A stretch of 64,000 nucleotides of DNA from Plectrocnemia conspersa (lineage: Eukaryota > Arthropoda > Insecta > Trichoptera > Polycentropodidae): the NCBI GenBank assembly GCA_009617715.1, contig VTFK01000553.1:1-64000 (forward strand), in the 5' to 3' direction. Shown in pieces: positions 24,901 through 37,468 of this stretch (position 1 is the first letter of the stretch; each line of letters begins with the position of its first letter). A program made the translations under genes and the position numbers. The notes beneath the pieces were generated by a model. The model was not told the DNA's origin and made no database searches. It saw nothing but the letters and a program-made list of their open reading frames with translations.

Positions 24901-25960
24901 ATGTGCATGTTCATTTTTAGTTATTAGGTTTTATAAACAAAAATATTGACAACTTTCAGCTTTACTTAGTTTGATGCAGAAATTAGTTTTAAAAGTCGAT
25001 GTTAATCACGCTTTTAGAATGATTCTATAATAATATAAAATTTACGAATTGAATTTAAGATTACAGCCTACTAAAATGTAAATTATAATATGTAAGTCAA
25101 GGTAAATTATCTGCTATAAGATTATTGAATTTAAAATTAGTACTGTTATGTAAAAGAATAGAAATTCCAAAAATAAATAAAGTGAATACGCAATGGTACT
25201 GCCAAAAAATTTAAATTAATCCTGATCTTAAAATGAACATGTGATTATGACAGATAGTGTAAATAAAATAATCTGTACAAAAATGTACACAGATTGTTTA
25301 ATTTTTATTAGATTTATATAATCAGAGATCTAATTAAACGTAATAGTAGGATTCATACACTGAGCTGATTTAAGCCTTTAATATTCTAAAATATTATGCA
25401 ATATTTATTATACATTTTTTTAAATATAAAGAAATGTAAAAATTGTTAAATAAAATTTATCAATATTTGCAAAATTAAAAACATTAAAAAGCCGTTTTAA
25501 TAATAATTTAAAAAAATCCATTATTATCAATTTCGTTATTTTGTATTTTAATTTCACCTGTGTAAATTTAGACTCATAACATGTTTAACGAAAAATCACA
25601 TACTAATTTATTAATAAAAGAGAGCAATGGGCATTATGATCAACGAGGAGTCTTAGTATCTTAAATAAATCTAAAAAGACTTTGTCATTGTTAAGGAAAG
25701 ACGACTTATATTGGCAGATTAAATTAATAATTAAATACCATTTAAACATAAGAGTGATTTGAGCAGTAGAACAAAGATTATGGTTTGATAATAACGTAAG
25801 AAGTTGTATTTGGAGTTATGTACATTATTAATAAAACAAATATTTTATTCTATACTTATATAAAATAAATCTATTTTATAATAATAAAATGTAATTTAAT
25901 GTCTTTCAGACTATTACTGAGAAAAATATGTAGCCATGTTATTCATAGCTATATTAATTT
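24901..25960 (+). repeat. AT-rich stretch, possibly the decayed 3' part of the preceding element
   Basis: Scattered blocks resemble the downstream parts of a LINE ORF: LNLRLQPTK near 25045-25075 and a GAGCAATGGGCATTATG block near 25622, comparable to RAMRVIL in the 15.4-kb copy. None is decisive. No tail or target duplication is seen. Otherwise featureless AT-rich sequence. Confidence 0.25.
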
Positions 25961-26240
25961 AAACCTAACAGCCCATAGCTGTCTGGCGCTTATCAGAGGC
26001 GGCTATTAATGTGGCCGTCGGGAACATCTCTGTGAAATTCGATTCGATTTATGCACTCTCCTTTTTTCTTTCTTCGAGCGGAAAAAAATAACACTTTCCC
26101 ATTAGTCGGACGAGTGAAATTCGAGTCGCTCCGTTCGAAAACACTGTTCTGCATGTTCTCTCGTTTGCGAAACGGAGAATGAGAGAAAAACGAAAAATAG
26201 TTCTTCACAGTTCACCTGGCGACCGTTGCACACTAGTTCA
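25961..26240. other. GC-richer island
   Basis: Contains GCTTATCA (GATA-type) near 25987 and several TTCGA blocks. The minus-strand 71-codon ORF has no domain. Confidence 0.3.
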
Positions 26241-27329
26241 ATAGTTATTTTCAATTTTAACGAATGTTTCTAAATTGAAATCAAAATAGTAATATTCGAC
26301 ACCGTGACGAAACTATTTATGTCTTGTATGCACAAATGTGTTTGAAGTACGTATGTATGTACGTTGTTCACATTAGACTTGTGCAAATATAAACTCTATG
26401 TTTGTCGACAGGCCTATTAATTATTTCGAGTCCTTTGACAAGAGTTTGCAATGGGGATAGTTTCACTTCTTTGGTGAAATTTTAAAGATAATTAATTTAT
26501 TTAATATGCAAAATATTATTTACTAATAATTATAATTGGCAAAAATGAAATAGTTAATATATAAAAACAAATGTGTTAGTAATTAAAAACTGTTATTTAC
26601 TATGTCAAAAACAATAGTTATACAAACTATAGATTTTAGTTAGGGGTTAAAATGATAAATTTACTATATACTTTAATGAATGTTTTCAATAGTGAGTGTG
26701 TGAACTAGTTACATCGTCAATGAACAATATTTGACAGACGAGCGTGTTTGACCACAAACCTAACGGTGAGCAACTAATCATAGAGCCTAATAAAAAAATT
26801 AGCGTTAAACAGTAAATACCCCATGAATAACTCCCTATAACGAATATACTTAAAAACTGAACTAAACACATTATCAAATAGACGTTTACATATTTCTTTT
26901 AAATATCTTTAATTTTTAATACTTTGCCAAACATCGAAAAGGGAGAGCATACAATAACTAGTTACATTGATACAAAGAATTTATATTCTTTTGTGTGTAC
27001 TTTAAAAAGTGATATGACAGTGCATACATTGACTAGGTAATGTATGCGTCTTCGAAATTTTTACTTTGCCTGTCACATATATACAATATAAACAATAAAT
27101 GCCCCAATGGTTATTATTTTACTAACAATTATATATACTAATGCACGTTTTTATTTGAGGCAGAAATTATCTATTGCCTTTAATATATGTTTCACAACAA
27201 AATTAAAACCATTGTTGTTTTAGTATATATAATAATGATATAATAACTAGTAATTAAAAATGTGAAGTACATGTTTTCGGACAGAACTCTAATTTTTTTT
27301 TTTTGAGAGAGTGCCACAAATATGGTAGA
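26241..27329. other. AT-rich stretch
   Basis: Only the hairpin at 27022-27047 and a T-run at 27293-27304 stand out. A 63-codon hydrophobic minus-strand ORF at 26686-26877 has no family match. Confidence 0.4.
27022..27047. repeat. Perfect 9-bp hairpin
   Basis: GCATACATT, 8-nt loop, AATGTATGC, with two possible G-T pairs extending the stem. In AT-rich sequence of no other content. Confidence 0.35.
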
Positions 27330-28060
27330 TAACTTGGTTAAAAAAATTAAAATTGGTTAAAGAATAATGCACTTGAACTAAATTAGAATAAAACTCATTG
27401 TATAATTATCATTCATGATCAAAAAACATGTCAGTTATTACTAAACCTAATAATAAACCTATTTCATATAATTAATATTTACAAATAAATGGTTAATGAT
27501 ATTAAATATATATGAATATTGTTATTACATAATGAAAAAATTATTAATATTATCTAGGATCCTAAAATATATTTAAAAAATGTAAATATACAAAATAATA
27601 ATCTACAATAGTATATTGTATTATCTATAAACTTTTTGTTCATGAAATAACAAAATGTTGCAATGAGAATGGTTTTAATTAAAAGTTGATTTACTAGTTG
27701 TAGAAGTATTATTTAAAGATTAGAAAAAAAATATGCTTTAAGAATATTTAAGAATAATATTTTAGTATTCATCAATAAATTAGAAAATATTGTATTATGT
27801 TGCTCGACTAATTAATTTTTTTGCTGTATTTAATAAAAATGTATCTAAATTTACTACTCTATAAAAAAGAGTTAAATTAAGGTACAGCCAAGGAAATACT
27901 GTACGGAGGTTTGAATTTATATATATATAGTACTATTCCTATGGCAACTCAACAGAAAAAATCCTTGTTTTAATAATAGAATAAATAAATATCTATATTG
28001 TTTTTGTTTTAATTTGTATTATACAATTAGCTATTAGTTAAATAAATTAGTAAAATAAAT
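27330..28060 (+). mobile_element. Decayed second copy of the CR1-group element
   Basis: Aligns by eye with 15110-16000. The segment at 27347 (GGTTAAAGAATAATG...) matches 15115 at roughly nine bases in ten. Further matches are the CTACAATAGTATA block near 27602, the GCAATGAGA block near 27660, the GTACGGAGGTTT block near 27900 and the tail TTAAATAAATTAGTAAAATAAA near 28032. Many indels and stops have removed all coding capacity. It is truncated further than the sister copy, starting within the RT thumb, and is clearly an older insertion. Confidence 0.75.
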
Positions 28061-29100
28061 ATGATACAAGAGCTTCGAGTTCATATTAATTATTTATCTT
28101 TACCAATACTGTTGTATAATATTATTCTTAGAAATAATATTTTACTATTTCTTAAATATATTTTAACGTGTTTATTTATCCCAATTCATATATTTATGTT
28201 GCTAAATAAAATATAGTTGCGTAATATATTTTGTGTAGAAAAAAGTTTAATATTAAGGGTATGAACGCGCCATTCGAAAAGCAATTAAAAGCAATAAGTC
28301 CCTTTAATGGAATTAACACGACCCAAATATAAGGCGATGCTCGAGAGATTAAACCTTTTTTTTAATTAAACAATATTTTCTTCGGAAAGCCACCCTAATA
28401 AAATAGCGCTTTAAGTTTTATGAAGGCGATTAGACGCCGCGGAAGCTGGAGCCCGGATTGTCCGCGAACGAAATTATAACTTTGCGAATCTATTAACGCT
28501 TATCCCCTTGCGTTTAATTGGATTTCGTCTTTAGACGTACCAGATATACATAAATATATTTACCAGAGATCGGCCTATCATCTTATGCTTAGATTCTAAA
28601 TCTTGGTTAAGGTATAATTATATTTTTATATAAATATGTTTTTATCTGACGCCTATGCAAGGGACTTGAAAACTGTGGGAAAGCGTTGGAAAATTGCAGG
28701 TGCTCTCTACATATGTCATACAAGCTGGTAGCCGTCAATAAAACAGTCTGGCCACTCAGACGAAATGTGCATACAACTACTACGACAACGAGGAACGTTT
28801 TACCTGTTCATATTAAAATAGTATCTTTTGAACTTTTGATTGATTTTTAAAACGCCCTTATTATTTACAAATATCATTTAATATATCAAAAAAAATATCG
28901 ATGGTATCTTAAGATAAATACAAAATAAAATTAATCCTATAAAGTAGCTCTTTTGTAACCATTGTAGAAAAACTATATAACTGTGCAATATTAGATATTG
29001 ATATATTATTTGATTTACCAATCAAATTTGAATATATCTTTAAATAGTATTTTCTTTCTCAAATAATACCTAATCAGTCTATCTTGCGTACCTATGGATA
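28061..29100. other. AT-rich with an island at 28261-28560
   Basis: The island (for example GATTAGACGCCGCGGAAGC near 28428) has no ORF of note. Candidate regulatory island; the rest is featureless. Confidence 0.35.
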
Positions 29101-29710
29101 AAAGGTAAAAACAGTATATTAGCCGAATCCCATTTCCGAGAGATGTTCACGACGTTTCGGCTACATTAATAGCTGCCTCTGATAAGCTGCAGACGCTTTG
29201 GACACTTGAGAGTTGGAAGCAGATTCCGATCGGTTATCTCACAGCGCCTGTCAGAACTTTACTTCGGATACTTTCGGTCAGAGCTCTTACAGAAATGGAC
29301 CTTTCGAAAAATACATTTTCAGATAATTAGTTTTCTGGCCAACTTTCGGTGTTTCCTATCGCTCGTTAGCAGGTGGGAAACTTTCATATAATTCAATTAA
29401 ACGACTCCTAACGAGCGCCAGTCAATGATATTTCCGGTCGAATCGAAATGGTATCTTTGCAATTTTTTTATCAGACAAATGGAATTCATATATTGTGTTA
29501 ATTTAGAATTTGCGCGAAGCTTTGTCTAGAGTGGTATGTTTAATCCTAGCGGTATTTACACGTATCCATGTGCAATGGCCGTCATAGGGTGGATGAAGGG
29601 TATCAAAGGTGAGGGTTGAGAGGGCGCGAGATCAAAGCGACGCCATTGTCAGCAACCCCAACAGAAACTGGTATGCAGACCACCATTGTCTGCTGAGGTG
29701 TCTTTTATCA
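29101..29710. other. Two adjacent GC-richer islands
   Basis: 29110-29430 and 29520-29700. The first has GCTGCCTCTGATAAGCTGC (GATA-type); the second GGGTGAGGGTTGAGAGGG-like blocks. The 61-codon ORF at 29206 has no domain. Confidence 0.3.
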
Positions 29711-30021
29711 GCATCAAATATATGATTTTAATAAATGAGATATATTTTTAATAAGTTTGACCGTTAAAATTTTTGCCTAAAAATAATAATTGAAATAATT
29801 ACATTTTTTTACCAATTCAACAAATTACACGTATAAACATAAATGTATATATTAATAAACTTAAGATATAAATTTATGTTTGCAAAGTATAGATTATTTA
29901 TTGTGACAGAAAAAAATATATTAGTAGTGAATGAATTAAAACAAAGTATACATATAAAAATATTTTTTTACCTAAAAATAAATTTAATAGTTGTCATAAA
30001 ATCTAAATAATTAATCTAGAG
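29711..30021. other. AT-rich stretch, nothing recognised
   Basis: No signal seen before the hAT-like end. Confidence 0.45.
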
Positions 30022-30060
30022 CAGTGTTTCTCAACCTATTTTTACCATGCCTATTTTAAT
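30022..30060 (+). mobile_element. Possible hAT-type terminal inverted repeat
   Basis: CAGTGTTTCTCAACC, followed by a T-run and ACCATG, is the end sequence of several insect hAT elements. Its complement was not found downstream, and no hAT transposase motif was seen in 30060-31140, so this may be a solo or broken end. The 8 bp before it (ATCTAGAG) would be the target duplication. Confidence 0.35.
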
Positions 30061-31234
30061 GAGAAAGGACAGTTAAAGTACTGAAAAAATAATTAGGAAA
30101 TTACTAAATAATAATAATATAAAGTGATAAATAGTTGCGAAATATACAAAAATTGGAGAACTAAAATGCGTAAAATAATTTTGATTGCAGTTCAATTTTT
30201 CTATTTTTATTTTCATTTTATAATTAAACCTTTACTTTAACGCTTTAAAAATCCCCTATAATATTTTTCTAGTTACCGAATTGTGAAAAAAAATTATGGG
30301 TGCTTGTTTAAAAAAAGGGTGCATGTTTTTGAAAAAAAATGATGTTTTTTAGAGTAAAGATAGACCTTCTGATCAAATTGTAAGCCTTGAAACGAGGGCT
30401 ATTGAAAATCTGACAGCTCGAACTTTAACGTGGATGTTCAAGTGAAGTTGCCAGTAGTGTCAAAAAAAATCTCTGAGAGTAAGTTCTCAGATGAACTGTG
30501 TGAGGTAAAGTAATAAGAGGAAATTATTAGACAAAATGTCTGATGGGAAGTGATTTCTGGTTTTCCACGTTCCAGTATTTATATCCATGACCCCCTTCAT
30601 AGTAGATTTTGTTGTCCGCCCTTTTTTTTAGTAAGATGACCAATTACAGAAGGGTGAATAGTTTTTTGAATACGAATTTCCGTTAGCCATTAAGGCAGGT
30701 CAGAAACGGTCGCTTTAGGAATAATCAAGGCGGCAGATATGTTAATCCTTTCTGATTTATAGCACGTGCCTTGCGGCTTAATCTGTTACTAGGTTTCTCA
30801 TGGTGTCCCAATTTAACGAAGAAACTTAAGTTTTTCGTTTAAATGCGTCAGTTATATCAAGAGCTTGCGTCACCCAGACTGTTGAATTTGGATCGTCGAC
30901 CAAAGTGGGGAGGAGAGCAAACTTATTTTAAATTTTATTTTATAAAATATTTATTAACACTTTCGGGGCTTTTAACAGTGGGCCACTATTCGTCAAGATC
31001 CAAGCTTCACTGCAGATGAACCGACAACGATCTGCGATCGCATCGCAGCCTACAGAGATACTTTCACAAAAAATGTAGCCATTCTCAGAGAGTTTTTTCT
31101 AATTTGGAACAATTAAAGTGGAATGGAGAACATATTTTTTAGGCGTGAACCAAATTTTTTTTTTAATATTTATATATATAATTTAAAGCTATACAGAGAC
31201 TTTTAAGTCATTTCGTAGGATTACAGGATTTCAT
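30061..31234. other. Unassigned stretch after the hAT-like end
   Basis: Mixed composition with GACCCCCTTCATAGT near 30590 and an island at 30960-31090. It might be the interior of a decayed hAT element, but no transposase motif or second end is recognised. Confidence 0.3.
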
Positions 31235-32080
31235 ATTTCTAAATATGGCGACCTCATTAGCGCGCCGAATAGCAGCCCCTAGGTGGCATTTCGCCGAGAA
31301 TCTGTGCCCTCAGATAATGTGCTCCGTAGCCGTATTCAATGTGCTAACTTTTGTTGTTTTTGTATTCAATATTACAATGTAATCATAAAATATAAATTAA
31401 TAAAGTAAACTGGTTTGAATTGTATCTACCAGTAATCAAAGTTCCTTACAGTTATAATATATTTGTAAGCAAAATGATTATGTATAACAAACAATTTGTA
31501 AGAACTTTCTCCCCTTTGGTTTGATGCATGAAAAAATAAAAGTATTGTGCTCTGATCTCTGTTTTTTTTATTTTATAATATTATATAATGCTAGAAAATA
31601 CACTCATAATTTTACTGTTGAGGCACTCTAATGGCATGGAGGAAAAAATAAGTTAAATTTTTTTTATAAACGCGCACCCAAGGCATGCTTTCATTTTTAT
31701 TTGGGATAAAAAATAGAGTGCCAGTGCGAAAGAGCCAATGACAGGAAAGTGAAAAAGGTTGAATTTTAAAATGTGAAAAAAGTTTACGTAGAGTGTGATT
31801 GCGCTTTGAGGCTCCTGGAATATACATATATATTATATATAAAGTGCGCGGAAATCAAAGGGCAGCCATTTGGCGTGTACGTACGCCCACCCTTTGCGAT
31901 AGTAAAGTAATTTTGCTATAAACCTTTCATGACAAAATTGATTGGTAGCGCTTTCAAAAATAGCCAAGATCAAAGTCGCGATGGCAGTCAATTCCAGCCG
32001 TTGATTGGATTAACGAATACTTCGATAATATTCCTTCGCAAAGAGCATCGCATAAAATTTCATAGTACACGTATGTAAAT
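31235..32080. other. Island with CTCF-like motif (31235-31350) and a weak island (31840-32060)
   Basis: Between them AT-rich sequence with a short minus-strand ORF (31612-31827) without domain. The second island has GTGTACGTACGCCCACCC near 31876. Confidence 0.3.
31272..31288 (-). promoter_or_regulatory. CTCF-like motif
   Basis: On the minus strand TGCCACCTAGGGGCTGC is close to the conserved CTCF core (CCAC-x-AGGGGGC type). It lies in a small GC-richer island (31235-31350). Motif match by eye only. Confidence 0.3.
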
Positions 32081-33309
32081 ATATTAAATTTCGATAAAAA
32101 AATCAGTGTGATGTATCTAAACTTATTAAAATATCAATTAATACAAGATTTGTGAAATCTACTAACTAATTTTTATTAATAAAACAATTGCCTTCTGTGT
32201 AGTCAACTATGTGACACGAACCGACGTGATTAAGCAACATTATAAAACACTGCTCATTGAAAATATATTATACCACTATAAAATAATACGTGTTTAATTT
32301 TTTTTAAAACGAAATCTAAACATAGCTTTCAAAGTGAACAGCTTTTCAAAATTGCGTAATGGATTTCGTCTAAATATAAAGTGTTTTATACAATTATTTT
32401 ATCTCGTTCTTAGAAACAACTAATGGCCGTTATCTGTTTACGTAATATTGAGTTATCTTATTTAATGGAACTTTGCTCAAAAACAATTTTGCGTATTTTG
32501 ATTAGCTTAATTAATTCGTAGAATTTAGACTCCTACAATATTGATTGTGATGCGGGAATCAAACGTAGTCCCTTGTAATATATAACAAGTCTGGACTTTA
32601 AAGCACACTATAACAGCTATATTATTCTTGGCGATACAAAATATCAATATGGAATTAAAAAATAGTTGAGATATCTAGTCACAGACGAAGCAGTTAATTT
32701 TTTTCTAGTACTCTGCAGAACCATTAATTTTATCTCACGAAACTGTATTTAAAAAACGTTGTTCGTTTATCAAGTGTAAGCTTTATAAATATTTAAAAAT
32801 AAATCTCAGGCTAATCTTTGCTTAAAATAGACTAAATATAAAATATAATTTTTTTCACATATAATCACAACTTCTAACACAAATATATTAGCTTTGATAG
32901 TTAAATATGTTTAAGCAAATCGAAAGATTGAAAAAAATAACGATAAGTCAGCTATCAAATGTTATTTATGTAGCATCTAAGTATCTTATCATCATATATT
33001 ATATAATAATACTATATGTTTTAACTAAAATTTCTATGATTTAAAACTGAGTTTATTATTAAAAATTAAGTAAATAATTGAGAATTATTTACATTGAACC
33101 TAAAACTAAGGGTTTAAACTCAAGCTTTAAATAACTCTTTTTTGTCTTTCTTTAAAATAATAATTTTCATTTCTTTTCAAACGGCAAACGAAAAACTGTC
33201 ATAAAATTTTTAGGAATAAATAGAATAAATCATTTATTGATAAACTTGCCGTAATATATCATGCTTCGGCAAATGTTGCATTTATGTGCAGAATTATTTG
33301 GGGCTGATA
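32081..33309. other. AT-rich stretch, nothing recognised
   Basis: No coding or repeat signal seen. Confidence 0.5.
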
Positions 33310-33368
33310 AAACAAGATTGTTTGATCAGCTTTTTTAATTTTGCTATCAAACAATCTTGTTTGATAGC
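33310..33368. repeat. Paired near-palindromes with TTGTTTGAT arms
   Basis: AAACAAGATTGTTTGAT (33310-33326) has an exact reverse complement at 33346-33362, separated by 19 nt. The second copy is itself a 12-bp perfect palindrome around TC (33343-33368). Four TTGTTTGA-type half units are thus packed in 59 bp. It could be a cruciform-forming repeat, a MITE core or a cluster of forkhead-like sites. Confidence 0.5.
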
Positions 33369-35041
33369 AAAGACGATGAGTTTGCGTAGTGGTATCGCAT
33401 ACTTCAAAATATTGGCTTATAATAATATAACTCAAATGACATTTGGAGAAATGTAAATTATAAAAGCTTATTAATCAGACTGCAATTAAATGAAAAATAA
33501 AGGACTCCTAAATTCACTCTCTAATGGACACATCAAAAAAAACTGTTGCATTCGATTGCAATTCTTAATGCCATTAATGAATTTGAACGCAGGTTTTTGC
33601 TGATGAATCTACAATAATTTTCATCCAAGCAAGAGCTTCCTTGAAGACTAAGACAATTTCAGTTCATTTGTTGGACCTCCACTGAGAGTTTTCAATCCTT
33701 TAAAGTATGTTAATCTGTTTAAGGAGAAAATTTAACCATATATATTGGCACGAATAAAAGCCGAGTAGATTTGTCGGACCAGAGTTAAATAAAACTTTGA
33801 AATTTGCCTTTAATACAATAAATTGAATGTATATTAGGAATTAAATATATAATGTTCCTAATGAAAAATTACCAAGTAACATATTGCCCTGATTTAATAC
33901 AGGTGTGCAAGCTCCGTAAGAAAAAATTTAAACTTCTACAATAACACAACAATAAAACTATAACATTAATATTCTACCTGATTTTTAATTGAGTCATATC
34001 TAAATAACAACGTAGCTCTCAAAATATATCTTACTATATTTTATGTAATTTATTTTATTTGAGAGAAGTTCTAGCAAGTTAAAACTAATTAAAATTTACA
34101 TTGACTCTCAGATGATATCGATTTTCTAAGTTTCACATAAAATAAATTAAATTAAGTAATATTATTATTAAGATATATTATTTTTAATAAATATCAATTA
34201 AAAAAAAATATATTCAGCAAAATATTGTAATTTCGTATTTTATTTATTTATATTAAAAAATAAAGGGCTTAGAATAAATACAGCACATGTTCTAATGGAA
34301 CATGATTAGTATACCTTCTAAACATAATAGTATTACGGTTTATCCGTATCTCATTGTTACTGCAGAAACTCGTTAAAGACTCCGGAGCAACGCTTATGAC
34401 CCATTAAGCAACAGAATAATTAGATTTTTAATTAATTATACAAGACCAATGCATTTCCTACATAAAAGTTGTTAGCGCAGCCGCCAATTTCAGTAAAAGG
34501 CTCTGCTGCCCGTTGTTTCAGTTGTAGTCACGCGTGTTTCTGAAACTCAATTATAAAGCGTTTTAGAGCTTTCGACACCGTAATTGATTTATAAAATGTT
34601 TTAAGCGCTTCTATATATTTATACATAACGTTATTTTTTGCGAGGAAAATATTAATATTCAACCTCGATTATTTCAGCGCTGGCGGGCGCATTAACCGTT
34701 TCAACGCCTCTGAGATTACACTTGTGAACTTGACAATTTTCAGATTTTAATTTTTTGCCATGTCAGATTCAGTTCAATCACTTGTTTTTTTATACAATAT
34801 AATATTTAGTTATAATTAATAATATACAATCAATTCATATTCTAAACGGTAATCCCTTAATATCTTCCCCCACGAAAAAATATTTATTATTAAATGTAAA
34901 TCACACCATTGTAATCCATACCCTAGTAGCATACTGTGTAACAACTGTATACATAAGTTAAGAATAAAAATAATTAAATGACATGTTATATATGTATTGT
35001 ATATACACACATTGGAAAGACAGACATCTGAATCACCATCT
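33369..35041. other. AT-rich stretch, weak island at 34370-34720
   Basis: No gene recognised. The weak island has GCTGGCGGGCGC near 34679. Confidence 0.4.
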
Positions 35042-35518
35042 TCATGTTAAGAATACTAAAAAAATTCGTTTAAAATCAACACTGAAATTATTGCGATCAC
35101 GTAGTTCGTTTTGAAATATGGCATGAGACGAAATAACGCGTACTTCACACATTGGATGATAATCAGATTTATCTCCCGGCGGGATAAAGACACTGTAACA
35201 AAAGAACGACTCGTCTCGATTCTGCGATAAAGCGAGGCGGTTTTCGAATGGATGTAAATATTCGCACAAAGTCAGACGAAACACATTAGGCAATTGTCTG
35301 GAACTTATTGCCACAAAGTCAGAGGGCACCACAAAGTCGCTAATGACGGCACTACATTTGATAAGTTTATTCTTAGAATGTATACAAAATTTGCGGTAAA
35401 CGTTCCGAGAATCTAATGTATCGGTGTGGTTTTTAATAAACGAGTATTTTATATTTATGTAAATTATAACGTGCTGGTCTTGTAACGTTTTCAAGAAAAT
35501 GTAATTTTTTAAATGCAA
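35042..35518 (-). CDS. 158-codon minus-strand ORF in a GC-richer island, doubtful
   Basis: The longest ORF here apart from the reverse transcriptase. The middle (about residues 55-140, from the GC-richer part at 35090-35350) is balanced in composition. The N-terminal part comes from AT-rich sequence and is low in complexity. No signal peptide, membrane segment or domain is recognised, and splice sites do not frame it. A chance ORF over a conserved non-coding island is more likely than a gene. Confidence 0.15.
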   Translation of the reverse strand: MHLKNYIFLKTLQDQHVIIYINIKYSFIKNHTDTLDSRNVYRKFCIHSKNKLIKCSAVISDFVVPSDFVAISSRQLPNVFRLTLCEYLHPFENRLALSQNRDESFFCYSVFIPPGDKSDYHPMCEVRVISSHAIFQNELRDRNNFSVDFKRIFLVFLT

Positions 35519-37304
35519 TTATTCATACCACTACTTAATTATAAAACAACGATTTCGCTGAAGCTTTAACTTTTTTAAAATCGTATTTTATCTATTGTAA
35601 TATTACACTAAATTAAAATTGCTTCATACTGCTTATCAATTACTATTTTTTTTTATTTTAAATAATATATTTTTTTTTTTGATAATCTACTATAATCTGC
35701 TTTACTTTTAATCTGATTTTACATGCCTTCCAGTGCATTGCTGCAGCAGCAATCTTAAAATTAAATAACCTCATCATATGTTAGATAGAATTTTTATTTA
35801 GTTTCAAATCCCTATGTGCAGTTGATCAATGTAAAACACCCCCGCGGAATAAACCCACCACATGTGCCCCGTTTGGGATTTGCATCAAGAATTAGATTTG
35901 CAGACCGTTACTCCATACACCACTAGTTCCTTCATAAGCGAAAGCCTGTAAAGTGAATAATCTGCCGGTCTAAAGCGTACTTATACTATATCTAATGACC
36001 TGCTCTTAAGCCTTGTGGAAATAAGCATAATACGTTCCAGCGCACAGGTAGATTTTGAATGGCATTTTCGTTACTCTACGATCGCTATGCTATGCTGTGT
36101 ACCACTTCAAAGGTTTTCGTTTAGTTGTCTGCTTAAACTGTGGTTAAAACTACACAAAAGACAATAAATAGCGCTGTAAACTATGGGAAGTTATGTTAGC
36201 AATGTTTCAAATTATGCAATTTTGCTAATTAAACTATTAGCTGAAAATTAGTTAGATATGCCTCTATATTAGAATGCAATTACGTACTCGCATCCTCAAA
36301 ATATATATATTATAAAAAAAATACATTGTTAATAAAATCAACCATAAAAAAGATATGTATTCACCAGCTAGTTCATGGATCAAAAAATAAAATATATTTT
36401 GCAGGACCAATGAATATGAATATTTTTTTAATGAAAAGAAGAGGCACTAACACAGTTTTTTTCTATATATATATTGTACCAAACAATAATTAGAACCATT
36501 CTGCGTTCATATAGTTTTATATATTTATTTCTACTTCAAAATTAATTGAAAACTTCAGCTGAGTTAAATTATGTAAAAAAAGCACTAAAAATTGCGTTAG
36601 AAACATACCTTTGTAATCTTAGTGATATAAAATTATATAGCTAGCATATAGAAATTTATGTAACGTATAGTTATATATATAATATTTTTATATATTAATT
36701 TATAAATTTGACACAAAGGTGAGGTATATATTTATTTTTAAATTTTTAATTTATATCACAAAATTTATCATTTTTATTACTTGTTTTTCTAAAGCAACCA
36801 TAAATATATATTTATAATAAATGATATAGATTAGTTTAAAAAATACATATAAAAGTCATTAAGATATATATTTTAATTTATAACCGTATTAGGGCGTCCA
36901 GTTGCGCAGTTAGCGCCAATGACATTTAAACGACACACAGGGAAATAACTTCTCGTTTGGACAAAAGGTCTAACTAACAAAAATAAATATTTTAATAACA
37001 CGACTGCATAATTAAACAAACCCCTATTAGCACTATCGATAAACACTTGTAATAACCAGAAATAATTATGTTTTTGTACATAAATAATGCAATAGAAAAC
37101 GTGTCTTTACAGCGTAAAAACCAGCATTATGAAATATTTTATTTAATAACGTCTTTCGGAATGTGTTTACTTTGCTAATGATACATATTCAAAGTGTGAA
37201 CATATTTCGTTGGGGAAATATACAAGCGATGCGATTGACCAACCGATTTCTGCATTTTTGTGATTCGCCAGAGATGTTTCTAAAGGTCTGATACTTTGTC
37301 ATAA
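35519..37304. other. AT-rich stretch, nothing recognised
   Basis: Slightly richer patches at 35830-36080 and 36890-36970 (TTGCGCAGTTAGCGCCAATGA) show no structure I can name. Confidence 0.4.
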
Positions 37305-37468
37305 GTGTAGACCATGCGCGTACGGTGAAAAATATAACGAAAGTGAGTGAGAAGAAGTGGGGGTGTGGACCGCATGTAACGCACGCTCTTATCTTTCACT
37401 AACTCTCGTCACTTATCACGCGAGCGAGTGAAAGGGAATGTATTTCGTTGTACGCGCCTGGTATAGAC
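37305..37468. mobile_element. Small MITE-like element with 19-bp inverted ends
   Basis: The left end GTGTAGACCATGCGCGTAC (37305-37323) and the complement of 37450-37468, GTCTATACCAGGCGCGTAC, agree at 16 of 19 positions. The 164-bp unit is clearly richer in G+C than its flanks and has GTGAGTGAG and CGAGCGAGTGAAAG near the inner ends in opposite senses. No coding capacity and no clear target duplication. The family is not named; a short CACTCGC-rich regulatory island is the alternative. Confidence 0.45.

Noticed and set aside
26686..26877. Minus-strand ORF with FIDDV, considered as a polymerase motif
   Set aside because: No neighbouring RT motifs; a chance hydrophobic ORF.
33560..33620. ILNAINEFERRF peptide resembling a hAT-type transposase segment
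   Set aside because: Only about 12 residues match and nothing around supports it.
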